From positions 62,001 through 126,000 of the forward strand of contig JBMNFR010000009.1 of assembly GCA_050949415.1 (NCBI GenBank): a stretch of 64,000 nt of DNA, read 5' to 3'. Position numbers and translations under genes: made by a program. Source of the stretch: JAAZKI01 sp012799905. Its GTDB lineage: Bacteria; Verrucomicrobiota; Lentisphaeria; Oligosphaerales; Oligosphaeraceae. The notes beneath the pieces were generated by a model. It was given only the letters and a program-made list of their open reading frames with translations, did no database searches and was not told where the DNA came from. Shown here piece after piece: positions 45,056-57,175 of the stretch. Position 1 is the first letter of the stretch. Each line of letters starts with the position of its first letter.

Positions 45056-46075
45056 ATGACCATGAAACATTTTGCCGGCCTCTTCGCCGGGACGATATGC
45101 CTGACCATCATCCTCGCCATTGGCTGCGCCAGTCCCAGACAAGCCGGCAACGCGGATGCTCGGCGCCAGCTGGCTCTCAACCTGGCTAAACAAAACACAG
45201 CCAAAGCCGTCCCTGCCCTGACCACTCTGCTCCAGGACGACAACGTCATGGTTCGCCGCGCCGCTGTCCGCAGCCTGGCCGCCCATGGCGAGGCAAGCAA
45301 AGACGTCCTGCACCAGACACTGCGCGAAAACTCCGACGAGCAGACGCGCCGCATGGCCCTGCAAATTCTCTGCGAAAATCGCCGGCCGGATGACTGCCTG
45401 GATATCCTGGAAACCGCGCTGACTGACCAACCCCTGCCAGTGCGCATCTATGCCGCCGCCCTACTCGCCTCAGAACGGCCAGCCATAGGACGACGCCAGC
45501 AACTCCTTCAGAAAGCCTCGCGTGACGAGGACCTGGCCGTCCGCTCGCTCGTCATGCGCGCCACCTGGCCATTCCATTGCGACACTGTCCGGCTGCGCGA
45601 CCGCGCAGATTGGGACTATGACGTCGTCGTCAAAGAAAGACATCCCCTGCCAGAAGCCGGCTGGAAAATCGCCATTGACAACGATGTCCAAGGCCACACC
45701 CGAAACTGGTTCAAGCCTGACTTCGATGACAGCGCCTGGACTGACATCAAAATCGCGAAGGCCTGGGAGCCCCAAGGCATCAACCACGACGGCTTCGCCT
45801 GGTACCGCGGAACCTTCAAGGCTCCTGCCAAGCCAGCCCGCTTCAATGCTGTTGAACTCCATTTCGGGGGCGTCGATGAATGCGCCTGGGTATGGCTCAA
45901 CGGCGTCTACATCGGCGACCACGACCTGGGGCCGGAGGGTTGGAACGTGCCATTCTCCCTTGATGTCACTAAAATCCTGAAATGGGGCGAGGACAACCAG
46001 CTGACCGTCCGCGTTCATGATTCCACCATGGCCGGCGGCATCTGGAAACCCATCACCCTCGAAATCCTGGAATAA
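45056..46075 (+). CDS. Lipoprotein with HEAT repeats and galactose-binding-like domain
   Basis: A 339-residue protein. A type II signal peptide with lipobox LAIGC (cysteine about residue 24) indicates lipid anchoring. Residues about 35-170 are HEAT-like helical repeats (VPALTTLLQDDNVMVRRAAV, SLAAHGEAS). Residues about 190-339 have the look of the sugar-binding jelly roll found at the start of GH2 enzymes (WFKPDFDDSAWTDIKIAKAW, FAWYRGTFKAPA, WVWLNGVYIGDHD, NQLTVRVHDS). There is no catalytic domain. AAGGA lies 8 nt before the ATG. It could be a surface sugar-binding scaffold working with the enzyme encoded upstream; that is inference. Confidence 0.8.
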   Translation: MTMKHFAGLFAGTICLTIILAIGCASPRQAGNADARRQLALNLAKQNTAKAVPALTTLLQDDNVMVRRAAVRSLAAHGEASKDVLHQTLRENSDEQTRRMALQILCENRRPDDCLDILETALTDQPLPVRIYAAALLASERPAIGRRQQLLQKASRDEDLAVRSLVMRATWPFHCDTVRLRDRADWDYDVVVKERHPLPEAGWKIAIDNDVQGHTRNWFKPDFDDSAWTDIKIAKAWEPQGINHDGFAWYRGTFKAPAKPARFNAVELHFGGVDECAWVWLNGVYIGDHDLGPEGWNVPFSLDVTKILKWGEDNQLTVRVHDSTMAGGIWKPITLEILE

Positions 46076-46108
46076 ATGCCCCTCAAGCAACGGCATCTTG
46101 TCGAATAA

Positions 46109-46228
46109 TTAGGACAGTGGACGTGGACTCAAGTGGACTTTAATGGACAGTGGAGCGTAGACACGTGTTTTTCGTGAGCTTTCGCATGCAGGCAGCAATA
46201 AGGTGATTATCAACGACTGACCCATTAC
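46109..46228. repeat. Modular repeat fragment, copy I
   Basis: GTGGACN heptamers at 46109-46155 (matching the end of the block in copy H, including GGACAGTGGAG), then a CTTTCGCATGCAGG segment. It ends in a terminal repeat ATCAACGACTGACCCATTAC at 46209-46228. There is no left terminal repeat. Confidence 0.5.
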
Positions 46229-46258
46229 CGCCAGATGATAAACTCAACGCCTATCAAC

Positions 46259-46286
46259 TTGCTATTTTCGTTTTTGGCACTACATT
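46259..46286 (+). promoter_or_regulatory. Candidate promoter of nifJ
   Basis: TTGCTA (46259-46264), a 16-nt spacer, TACATT (46281-46286). Upstream of the leader hairpin; weak consensus. Confidence 0.35.
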
Positions 46287-46348
46287 ACATGGACGCTTCC
46301 TTATCCTGACAATTGTCAACGTCAGTGGAGGTTGCAGCTCGCCGCTTC

Positions 46349-46376
46349 GCCGGCCGCCAGGCCGGCTTGTTTTATT
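46349..46376 (+). terminator. Terminator-like hairpin in the nifJ leader
   Basis: GCCGGC-CGCCAG-GCCGGC followed by TTGTTTTATT, 60 nt before the nifJ start and after the likely promoter. It could act as an attenuator; alternatively it ends a transcript from upstream. Confidence 0.5.
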
Positions 46377-46435
46377 CCCCCCATAATTTTCCCCCTACGT
46401 AATTCCCGTAACGCAGACCCAAGGAGATGACGACA

Positions 46436-49972
<3,537 letters not shown>

Positions 49973-50020
49973 GCTAAAGCACGAATAACCAAGCCCTGAA
50001 TGACAAGGGCTGACCCATTA

Positions 50021-50062
50021 GGGCCTGACTGCCACACAACAGCAGTCAGGCCCTTCTTGTTT
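50021..50062 (+). terminator. Intrinsic terminator after nifJ
   Basis: A perfect 12-bp stem GGGCCTGACTGC / GCAGTCAGGCCC with loop CACACAACA, then TTCTTGTTTT. Confidence 0.9.
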
Positions 50063-50141
50063 TAAGAAAGCCAGACCCTGAATAAACGCAGGTCGCACAC
50101 TGACAACTCCCCTGTAACCAACAGTAAAAAATTAAATTCCA

Positions 50142-50180
50142 TGATAAATCGAAATATCAACTTGATTTTTCGATTTATCA
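50142..50180. promoter_or_regulatory. Long inverted repeat, candidate operator of the LacI-type gene
   Basis: Perfect 13-bp arms TGATAAATCGAAA (50142-50154) and TTTCGATTTATCA (50168-50180), 13-nt spacer, 57 bp before the regulator start. It probably binds the regulator encoded next to it (autoregulation) or another dimeric protein. It could also fold as an mRNA hairpin. Confidence 0.55.
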
Positions 50181-50236
50181 TTTTATTTTGTGATTGACGC
50201 TTCTTCATCCACTCTTGAGATAAAGGACGGACGCTT

Positions 50237-51322
50237 ATGGCAGTGACCTTAAAAGACGTCGCGGCTGATTGCGGGGTTTCCCCCAGTGCTGTCTCACAAG
50301 TTTTGCGTTCTCATCATGCCTGCCGGGTGTCGCCAGCTGCGCGGGAGAGGATTTTGGCGTCGGCGCGTCGTCTTGGCTACCGTCCGAACCACATTTCCAC
50401 CAGTCTTCGCCGCCAGCGCAGCGGTCTGTTGTCGTTGATTCTGCCTTGGAACAATCCCGAGCTGATGGAAGTCATGGAGCAGGAGGCCTATCGTCTCGGC
50501 TACCGCCTGATGACCAATTTTCTGACGCGTCCCGACCTGGATCGGGAGATTGCGTTATTGAACAATTCTCTGGACTGGCAGGTCGAGGGGCTGTTCTGGC
50601 TGCCCTATGCTGACCTCTCGGCCTACCCTGAACTGCTTTTGCAGCGCCTCCGAGGCAGCAAAGCCCGGCTCGTTTTCATGCAGCGTCGACTGTCGGATGT
50701 TCCCGGCTGCCTGGTTGGCACGGATTACCGTCAAGGCATGCGCGACGCCATCGCCCATGTGCAGGATCAGGGCTATCGCCATGTTGTATTCCTGGGCACA
50801 TCTCTAAACTTCGAGATCAAATCCCAACGCCAAAACTACATTCAGACCGAATGCCGAGAGCGCGGGCTGCCCTGCGAAACCATTCTTCTTGACAATCTTC
50901 CAGGCAGCGACGCCAGCGCCAGCCTGGTGTTGTCCTGCCTCCAGGCCATCAAAACGTTCCCTTGCGCCATCTTCTGCGACAATGACTCGCTGGCTGTCCA
51001 CGCCGTACACGCATTGAAAAAGATGAACGTGGACATTCCCGGCCAGGTCGGACTGATCGCTAATGGCGACCAGCTCGTTCTCGGCCATTTCCGCCTTGGG
51101 GACATCACCACACCGAGCCTGACCGCCTTGTCCACCGATTATACCAGCCAAGGTCGCCTAGCCATCAGCCGCATGGTCCAGATGCTCAAAGACAACACCG
51201 CGGCGCCGCCAGATGTCTGGCTGCCCCTGCCATTCCGTCCACGCACCTCAACCGCCCTGAGTCACCCCAATCCGACGCCGCCAGGAACTGCTCTTGCTTT
51301 TCGAAAAAACCAACCTAGCTGA
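50237..51322 (+). CDS. LacI-family transcriptional regulator
   Basis: A 361-residue regulator. The N-terminus holds the LacI helix-turn-helix (VTLKDVAADCGVSPSAVSQV) and hinge helix region (ARRLGYRPNHISTSLRRQRS), then a periplasmic-binding-protein-like effector domain (LLSLILPWNNPELMEVMEQE to DYTSQGRLAISRMVQMLKDN). The Pro-rich C-terminal 35 residues are extra. A 13-bp-arm inverted repeat lies 57 bp upstream. It precedes a pseudopilin gene and a LamG-type secreted enzyme gene, which it probably controls in response to a sugar product; the effector is unknown. Confidence 0.93.
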   Translation: MAVTLKDVAADCGVSPSAVSQVLRSHHACRVSPAARERILASARRLGYRPNHISTSLRRQRSGLLSLILPWNNPELMEVMEQEAYRLGYRLMTNFLTRPDLDREIALLNNSLDWQVEGLFWLPYADLSAYPELLLQRLRGSKARLVFMQRRLSDVPGCLVGTDYRQGMRDAIAHVQDQGYRHVVFLGTSLNFEIKSQRQNYIQTECRERGLPCETILLDNLPGSDASASLVLSCLQAIKTFPCAIFCDNDSLAVHAVHALKKMNVDIPGQVGLIANGDQLVLGHFRLGDITTPSLTALSTDYTSQGRLAISRMVQMLKDNTAAPPDVWLPLPFRPRTSTALSHPNPTPPGTALAFRKNQPS

Positions 51323-51389
51323 CGACATAACGAGAGTATTCACACAATTATCATAGGTTTGGCCTTTGCTCAAACGAAAGGAGAACATC

Positions 51390-52094
51390 ATGAACCGTCA
51401 CTCCAAAAAACGCTTCACGCTCATCGAACTTCTCGTCGTCATCGCCATTATCGCCATCCTCGCTGCCATGCTCCTGCCAGCACTTTCCAAGGCCCGGGAA
51501 AAAGCCCGGGCCATCTCCTGCGTCAGCAATCTGCGTCAACTCGGCATCACTGTCGCGCTTTACATCGACGACTACGCGGCCTACGTCCCAACTTGCGTTG
51601 CCGTCACCGCCTCCAGCCGACGTTTTTGGAATCAGCTGCTGATGCAATACGACCCGCAACTGAGCATTGACGAGCGCAAGTCACTCCTCTACTGCCCCAA
51701 CACCGGCTTCTGCGAAACCGCCTCGATACGCCGTTACTACACCGGCTACGGCTATATGCGCTGGGGCGTCGGCGCCTGGCGAGCCAACGGCCAGTCGTCT
51801 TTCAAAATCGCATCGTACGGCAGCACATTTCCGCCGGCCATTCCCAGCTTTCTGACCCGGCCGGTCGACACCGCCGTCCTCTGCGACAACCATAACACCA
51901 CCACACCGGAATGGGGCTACTACTACGTCAGCAACGTCTCCAGCTTCAGCGGCAGCACCTTCCGCGGACGGCACCAGAATCGCGAAAATGTCCTCTGCGC
52001 TGACGGCCACGTGACGCCGAAAGACGCCTCCCTACTCGAACCCTGGCGGCTCAGCGCCACCACCAACTCCTACCTCGGAATCATGAACTTCTGA
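51390..52094 (+). CDS. Pseudopilin-like protein with H-x9-DG tag
   Basis: A 234-residue protein with prepilin signal KKRFTLIELLVVIAIIAILA, a helical stalk (ALSKAREKARAISCVSNLRQ) and a soluble domain. Near the C-terminus HQNRENVLCADGHV fits the H-x9-DG motif known from pseudopilin-like families of Planctomycetota and Lentisphaerota. ATG 51390 is preferred (AAAGGAG 6 nt upstream). It is second in a LacI, pseudopilin, enzyme row and lies 57 bp before the next gene. Its role in that locus is unknown. Confidence 0.88.
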   Translation: MNRHSKKRFTLIELLVVIAIIAILAAMLLPALSKAREKARAISCVSNLRQLGITVALYIDDYAAYVPTCVAVTASSRRFWNQLLMQYDPQLSIDERKSLLYCPNTGFCETASIRRYYTGYGYMRWGVGAWRANGQSSFKIASYGSTFPPAIPSFLTRPVDTAVLCDNHNTTTPEWGYYYVSNVSSFSGSTFRGRHQNRENVLCADGHVTPKDASLLEPWRLSATTNSYLGIMNF

Positions 52095-52151
52095 ACCCTT
52101 CCCTTCCCCGGACGCAATACCCGCACGACCCATTATCAGGACGACAACGCC

Positions 52152-54569
52152 ATGCGCAAACACCTTCTCCCCGGGACTCTCCTTCTCTGCCTTCTCGCCG
52201 CCAACGCCGATGATTTCTGCCTCGTCTTTGACTTTGCCGAACCCGACCGGAAAATCATCGGCAAGGGCACTGTGACCGCGCAGGGTCTCTACTACCCGAG
52301 CGCCGATGCTGACAACGACAACCAGGAAACCACTGCCGTGTCGTCCTACCGGAAGATAGAACACGGCAAGCCGGCCTTGTTCTTCTCAGCGGAAAACAAA
52401 AGCTACGCTGTCCTTGACGAGGTCAAGGCGCTCTCTGGGCAGGCGCTGGAGACCTTGTATCTCCGGCTGACCGTCAAACCCGGCGCCAAATCCATGCAAT
52501 ACCTGGTCGGCAACAAGGCCGATTCCGCCAACACAGGCTTCGCCCTCTTCAAATGGGGCAATACCTGGCGCTTCAATTTTGGCAATGGCGACGAGACCTT
52601 CTCGGCCCGAGGCCGGTGCAAGGTCATGCCGCCCGATCAGTGGACGACGGTCGAGGTTCTTTTCGACCGCGGCGACGTGACGCTCCGGGAAAACGGCCAG
52701 ACCATCATCCAAAGCAAGACTGCCGGCGTCAAAATCGCGCCCAACCCCGGCAAGCTGTTCATCGGCAACTACGTCACCTCGAACAAACAGATTTATGCCA
52801 GCGAGGGCGGCTATGGTCTGCTCGCACTGGCCAGTTCGGAAGCAGCCACTACGCCGTGGCTGGAAAAACTGGCCCAGGCAGCCCCGCCGGCCCCCGACTG
52901 GAAAATCAAGGCCTTGTGCGCACCGGTTGACGGCAATGAAGTCCATTTCAACGGCCGCAAGACCCTGCATACCTTCTATGACGCCCCAGTGCCAGTCACC
53001 TTCTTGCTGATCTTCCAAAACAACCCGTCACCCGTGCTCAAGCTGGTCGTCCCAGCTGAAGTCAGCCTGCTCGAAGCCTTTGCCAGCAACCACAACCAGC
53101 CCTCGAAATGCTTTGTCGTCACTGAAAGCCGTCTCCCGGATGGCCGCCGAGCCTATGTCACCGCGCCTGGAGAAGTGCGCGGCGAGCTGTCGTCCGGATC
53201 GCTGGGCCGCGGTGAAAACGTGACCGTCATGCTCGACTGCCCACGCTCATTCACCGCCGGAACCGTCGAATGGTCTGTGCTTGACGGCGAAACGACAGTG
53301 CATGAGGATGCCTTTCAGCTGGTCGCCCAAGAGCTGCCGCCGGAACTGCCGCCCGGAAGATTCCATTTCATGTGCTACTCCATCCAGGACATCGCCTTCC
53401 ATGACCTCAACTTGGTCGACCGCATCGGACGGCTCTACGCCCGCACCGGCATCATTGCCAAAGGGCGCTACTACAAACGCGACCCGCGGCGTTGCGCTGT
53501 TGACGACCGCTTGGCTAAACATGGCTTTGTCTTCTATGAAATCAGCCCCTGGAGCGGTCCGGGCCGGAACCGCAACGACTTCGGAGCCATCGTCCCAGCC
53601 GCCCGCGATGCCAATGGCAACGAAATGCCGATCAACTGCCCGGCGCAGCTGGCCGCCAGTCCAGAAGCCAACAAGGTCTACCAGGCCATGCTCGCAGAAT
53701 CCCTGATCGTCGAAAACACCCGCGCCGCCATCCTCGACTATGAACCTTGGGGCGCAACCGGGAAATACTGCTTCTGTCCCTACTGCCTGGAACTTTTCCG
53801 CACCCGAGCCAAGCTCGCCGCCGACGTAGAGCTGACGCCGAACATCATCAAACGCGAATACCGCGCGCAATGGGTGGAGCATTGGCTGGAAAACACACGC
53901 CTCTATATGAAAATGATGGCTGACGCCATTCAAAAAGTCGGCCCACAGCTTGAAATCTGGGATTACACCTATGTATTTCCATATGATGACGAAGAGGCTT
54001 TGTCAAGACGCCAATGGAGCATCCCGAAGGACCCGCGACGCTGTGAAGAGTTCATTGCTTGCTCCATGTTGTCGCTGTACCACATCAACGGCCGAGCCGC
54101 CCTTGACCAGCTGGAACTGTCCCGCCGGCACCTGCGTCGCAACATGTGCGGGATTTCCCTGATCTCCCGCGCCAATGAACACACGGGCCACTACACCGCG
54201 CCGGATGAGTGCCTGTCCCCGCAGCAGCTCTACCAGAAGGCAGTCATGGCCGGCGCCCTGGGTCATGAAATGTTCGCCATCTATCCAGGCAGCTGGATTG
54301 ATGGCAGCGCCCATGTCAGCCTTAACCGCGCGGCCCGCGATGTCAGACTTCGCGAAGACTTCTATGTCAACGGCAAGCGCCAGGACGATGCCCGCAAAAT
54401 CACGGCCAAGGCCAAGCGCGATGACTTCGCCGCCCTCATCCATACCCATGGCCAAAAGCTCCTGGCGACTGTGTTCAATTTCACTGACGCACCGCTTACG
54501 GTGACCATAGCCGGCCATGGCGACGTCACCATAGAACCACATGGCGTCGCCTTCGTGAACCTGCCGTAA
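52152..54569 (+). CDS. Secreted LamG-type protein with putative glycosidase barrel
   Basis: An 805-residue protein. Signal peptide MRKHLLPGTLLLCLLAANA, a LamG-like jelly roll (about 20-240, TVEVLFDRGDVTLRENGQTI, KLFIGNYVTS) and a beta-sandwich linker. From about 410 comes a region with barrel features (FHFMCYSIQDIAFHDL, IIAKGRYYKRDP, AAILDYEPWG). A Cys pair YCFCPYCLELF reminiscent of a structural zinc or disulfide site sits near 540. A C-terminal beta domain (AALIHTHGQKLLATVFNFTD) ends it. DYEPWG gives an Asp and Glu in a barrel-like strand, possible catalytic residues, but I assign no family. Terminated by a strong hairpin at 54632. Confidence 0.65.
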   Translation: MRKHLLPGTLLLCLLAANADDFCLVFDFAEPDRKIIGKGTVTAQGLYYPSADADNDNQETTAVSSYRKIEHGKPALFFSAENKSYAVLDEVKALSGQALETLYLRLTVKPGAKSMQYLVGNKADSANTGFALFKWGNTWRFNFGNGDETFSARGRCKVMPPDQWTTVEVLFDRGDVTLRENGQTIIQSKTAGVKIAPNPGKLFIGNYVTSNKQIYASEGGYGLLALASSEAATTPWLEKLAQAAPPAPDWKIKALCAPVDGNEVHFNGRKTLHTFYDAPVPVTFLLIFQNNPSPVLKLVVPAEVSLLEAFASNHNQPSKCFVVTESRLPDGRRAYVTAPGEVRGELSSGSLGRGENVTVMLDCPRSFTAGTVEWSVLDGETTVHEDAFQLVAQELPPELPPGRFHFMCYSIQDIAFHDLNLVDRIGRLYARTGIIAKGRYYKRDPRRCAVDDRLAKHGFVFYEISPWSGPGRNRNDFGAIVPAARDANGNEMPINCPAQLAASPEANKVYQAMLAESLIVENTRAAILDYEPWGATGKYCFCPYCLELFRTRAKLAADVELTPNIIKREYRAQWVEHWLENTRLYMKMMADAIQKVGPQLEIWDYTYVFPYDDEEALSRRQWSIPKDPRRCEEFIACSMLSLYHINGRAALDQLELSRRHLRRNMCGISLISRANEHTGHYTAPDECLSPQQLYQKAVMAGALGHEMFAIYPGSWIDGSAHVSLNRAARDVRLREDFYVNGKRQDDARKITAKAKRDDFAALIHTHGQKLLATVFNFTDAPLTVTIAGHGDVTIEPHGVAFVNLP

Positions 54570-54631
54570 GCTCGCCCAGCAGCGCTAACTGAAGCGAATT
54601 TACCACCGCGTGGCCACCTATGCCCACTGAC

Positions 54632-54672
54632 GCCCACCCGCCGGAACATCAGGCCTGCGGGTGGGCTTTTTA
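54632..54672 (+). terminator. Intrinsic terminator closing the first LacI locus
   Basis: A perfect 10-bp stem GCCCACCCGC / GCGGGTGGGC (54632-54641, 54657-54666) followed by TTTTTAT. Confidence 0.9.
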
Positions 54673-54759
54673 TCGCAGTTGAATTGCTGAATGACGCCGA
54701 CTCAACCTTTACTACCCGGCAAATTCACCCTCCACTCTTGACGCCTGAGTCAAAACCAA

Positions 54760-55084
54760 GTAATCGGTCACTCATTAATACTCGAGGTTCTGGCGCACAG
54801 AGGAGTCAGGAAAGGGGCGAGGGGCTTTTTTTAGGGGCGAGGGGCTTTTTTTAGGGGCGAGGGGCGAGAGGAGAGGGGCGAGGGGCGAGAATTAGGGGCG
54901 AGGGGCGAGAGGAGAGGGGCGAGGGGCGAGAGTGAGTTTGGACTACACTGGCCGCCATGTCCGCAACGCCTACCATGTCCACATCCATTTGCGCCGCAGG
55001 CGCTTAACCATGCTTAACCCCAGGCTTTAGCCGGGGAAGGCATACCCCAAAACTGGTGCCCTGTAGGGGCAGCACTACCGGGAC
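54760..55084. repeat. IS66-type MITE-like element, copy J (right end missing)
   Basis: The left end is GTAATCGGTCACTCATTAAT (54760 on), followed by the same GTTCTGGCGCACAGAGGAGT block as copy D. Then come AGGGGCG heptamers (54813-54930, with CTTTTTTT interruptions), CGAGAGTGAGTTTGGACTAC, GTCCAC nonamers, GCGCCGCAGGCGC and CCCCAGGCTTTAGCCGGGG hairpins, and GTGCCCTGTAGGGGCAG. It has the same orientation as D. No right terminal repeat or duplication is found. Confidence 0.6.
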
Positions 55085-55156
55085 GCCTACCAGCATAATC
55101 ACTACGCCAAATCTCCCTTTCTATCACAAAATTGTGCACAATAGCAAAAAAATTAA

Positions 55157-55194
55157 AGAAAACGTTTGCTTTTTGGTTTTCATAGTGTTATAAT
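55157..55194 (+). promoter_or_regulatory. Promoter with overlapping LacI-type operator O1
   Basis: -35 TTGCTT (55166-55171), 17-nt spacer, -10 TATAAT (55189-55194). The palindrome AGAAAACGTTTGCT (55157-55170), one mismatch from the second operator, overlaps the -35 box. Confidence 0.6.
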
Positions 55195-55254
55195 TGTGTT
55201 TGGTAGCCAAAAAACTGTTCTTTTCCGGGGTTTCCCCATTTTTTTACAACACAC

Positions 55255-55268
55255 AGAAAACGTTTTCT
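55255..55268. promoter_or_regulatory. LacI-type operator O2
   Basis: A perfect 14-bp palindrome AGAAAACGTTTTCT with the central CG typical of LacI/GalR operators, 98 bp centre-to-centre from O1 and 19 bp before the start codon. Confidence 0.65.
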
Positions 55269-55287
55269 GTCCTTGAGGTTTTTTCTT

Positions 55288-56256
55288 ATGGTGACTTTAT
55301 CTGAGATTGCTGCCGCCACCGGTTTTTCCGTCCCGGTCGTTTCTCGGGTTTTGAATCCTCCCAGCGGCCCTTACCCCAAGGTCGCTGCCAGCACTCGCGC
55401 CTTGATTTTATCGACGGCTCGCAAGATGAACTATCGTCCCAACCGTCAAGCTGAGTTTCTCAAGCGTGGCCGCAGTCCTGTGATCGGTGTTTTTGTGCCT
55501 GATTATCGCAACAGTCTGGTTACTGACATTGTCATGGGGTTGTCTGAGGCAGCTCAATCGCTTGGTTTTCCTCTTTCATTTTTCTTCAAGACCAGTTTTG
55601 AGAGCTACCGTAAGTTCATTGATGAGACGCGTGGGCGTCGCAACTGCGGCGTCATCACCTACTTTCATTTTCAAGTTGATCAGGATGCTGTCGAGCTTAT
55701 CACTCAATACTGCGAGCATGGCGGCAAGATGGTGCTGCTCAACAGCTCGGTTTCGGTTTGCGACGTGCCCTTTGTCGGCATTGATGATGAGCATGGCGGG
55801 CGCATTGCCGCCGAACATCTGCTTGAACGTGGCTGCGAGGAATTCTTCATTTTCAGCCAATTGCCTCAGCGCCTGGACGGCTTCCGGCAGGCGCTGCCGT
55901 CGGAATGCATCCCTTGTCAAGAGTTTGAAGAAGACGACGAGGAGTTTCAGCAGGTTGTGCAATACTGCCTCAAGAGTGACAAGTGCATCGGCATCTTCTC
56001 CGGTGCTGGTCGGGTGGCTGCCCGGCTGCATAGCATGCTTTTGCTGGCAGGGCTGATTCCCGGCCAACGCATCAAGCTGCTCGGCTATGATGATCTCTAT
56101 CTGAGCAGCCACCTGATGCCGGCCATAAGCAATGTTTCACAGCCCTTTCAACAGGCCGCCGCCCTGGCAGTGAAAAAACTCGTAGACTGTATCTACGACC
56201 GCCCAGTGGAGTCGGAAATGCTGAAGCCAAGCCTAATAATCAGGGAGACGACTTAA
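55288..56256 (+). CDS. LacI-family transcriptional regulator, second locus
   Basis: A 322-residue LacI-type regulator. Helix-turn-helix MVTLSEIAAATGFSVPVVSR, hinge region MNYRPNRQAEFLKRGRSP, effector domain (VIGVFVPDYRNSLVTDIVMG to KLLGYDDLYLSSHLMPAISN). ATG 55288 is used; the TTG at 55273 lies inside the ribosome-site region. Two GAAAACGTTTTC-like palindromes flank its promoter, pointing to repression with DNA looping or roadblock and to autoregulation. It heads the locus with the pseudopilin and broken enzyme gene downstream. The coding sequence is more AT-rich than its neighbours. Confidence 0.93.
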   Translation: MVTLSEIAAATGFSVPVVSRVLNPPSGPYPKVAASTRALILSTARKMNYRPNRQAEFLKRGRSPVIGVFVPDYRNSLVTDIVMGLSEAAQSLGFPLSFFFKTSFESYRKFIDETRGRRNCGVITYFHFQVDQDAVELITQYCEHGGKMVLLNSSVSVCDVPFVGIDDEHGGRIAAEHLLERGCEEFFIFSQLPQRLDGFRQALPSECIPCQEFEEDDEEFQQVVQYCLKSDKCIGIFSGAGRVAARLHSMLLLAGLIPGQRIKLLGYDDLYLSSHLMPAISNVSQPFQQAAALAVKKLVDCIYDRPVESEMLKPSLIIRETT

Positions 56257-56351
56257 AGAAAAACAACGATTGCAACAATAGTCTTATCACCTTGTATCAC
56301 TGAGTTCGGAGATTGCTTACTTCTCAACCCAACTAAACAAGGAGCCGGAAC

Positions 56352-57101
56352 ATGCTGAGCACAAGAAAACACCCAAGCACCAATCATGCATCCTTCCGCT
56401 TTCGGAGAAGCGCATCTAACTCATTCACCCTGATTGAGTTACTTGTCGTCATCGCCATCATCGCGATTCTGGCGGCGATGCTCTTGCCGGCCTTAAGCAA
56501 GGCGCGCTCCAAGGCCAGGTGCGTCAGCTGCATCAACCAGCTTAAAACCATTGGATTGGCAACATTCATGTATGCCGATGACAACGATGACTACCTGCCC
56601 ATGTTCGTCAACTCCGCTGGCGCCGTAATCACCTCTACCAATGGCAACGGCGCAGCCGAATTCAGCTTTCCATATAAACTATACCGCAGCACCTATTTAG
56701 GAACGCCATCCACTAATCCGCACAATGACAGCGTAGACCCCGACCGGCAGATATATGCTGGCCTGATGAAGCCTTTCTTCAAATGCCCTGAAGATGCGAC
56801 GAATTGGTGCTTTAACGCCTCCACCCGAACCATCAGCTATTGGGTGAACTACAATCAGGCTTACACTGATGCAAGAAGTAAATACAATTGCGGCAGAATC
56901 GGACGCGACGATCCACGACGCCTTTTTGTCTTTGACATGTACCCGCTAAAAGACATGGCCAGTCGGCCGAACAATCATCAGGACAAAATCAACGCCCTGG
57001 CCTTGGGCGGCCATGTGATCAGCCGGACCTTGACTGAAATCAAACCCAGGGTGTATGGTGATTTCTATCTGTCAACACTGAACTCCTGGCATGACTATTG
57101 A
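56352..57101 (+). CDS. Pseudopilin-like protein, altered tag
   Basis: A 249-residue protein with a longer basic N-terminus (MLSTRKHPSTNHASFRFRRS) before the prepilin signal SNSFTLIELLVVIAIIAILA. A helical stalk with a Cys pair (CVSCINQLKTIG) and a soluble domain follow. At the place of the H-x9-DG tag it reads HQDKINALALGGHV, with Gly for Asp. CAAGGAG lies 8 nt before the ATG. It is between the LacI regulator and the frameshifted enzyme gene, repeating the order of the first locus. Confidence 0.87.
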   Translation: MLSTRKHPSTNHASFRFRRSASNSFTLIELLVVIAIIAILAAMLLPALSKARSKARCVSCINQLKTIGLATFMYADDNDDYLPMFVNSAGAVITSTNGNGAAEFSFPYKLYRSTYLGTPSTNPHNDSVDPDRQIYAGLMKPFFKCPEDATNWCFNASTRTISYWVNYNQAYTDARSKYNCGRIGRDDPRRLFVFDMYPLKDMASRPNNHQDKINALALGGHVISRTLTEIKPRVYGDFYLSTLNSWHDY

Positions 57102-57175
57102 TGACAGCCAGGCTCTGAGAGCCGAGAAATAACCGTGAGCCGAGTTGTTGGTTTTTCAAAAGAAAGTGCAAGAAT

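Noticed and set aside
46307..46318. Palindrome TGACAATTGTCA upstream of nifJ
   Set aside because: A 12-bp palindrome is expected about 16 times by chance in 64 kb; no matching second site was seen.
50002..50020. CTGACCCATTAG resembling a MITE end near the nifJ terminator
   Set aside because: Only 11 bases match, no internal modules or second end follow; likely chance.
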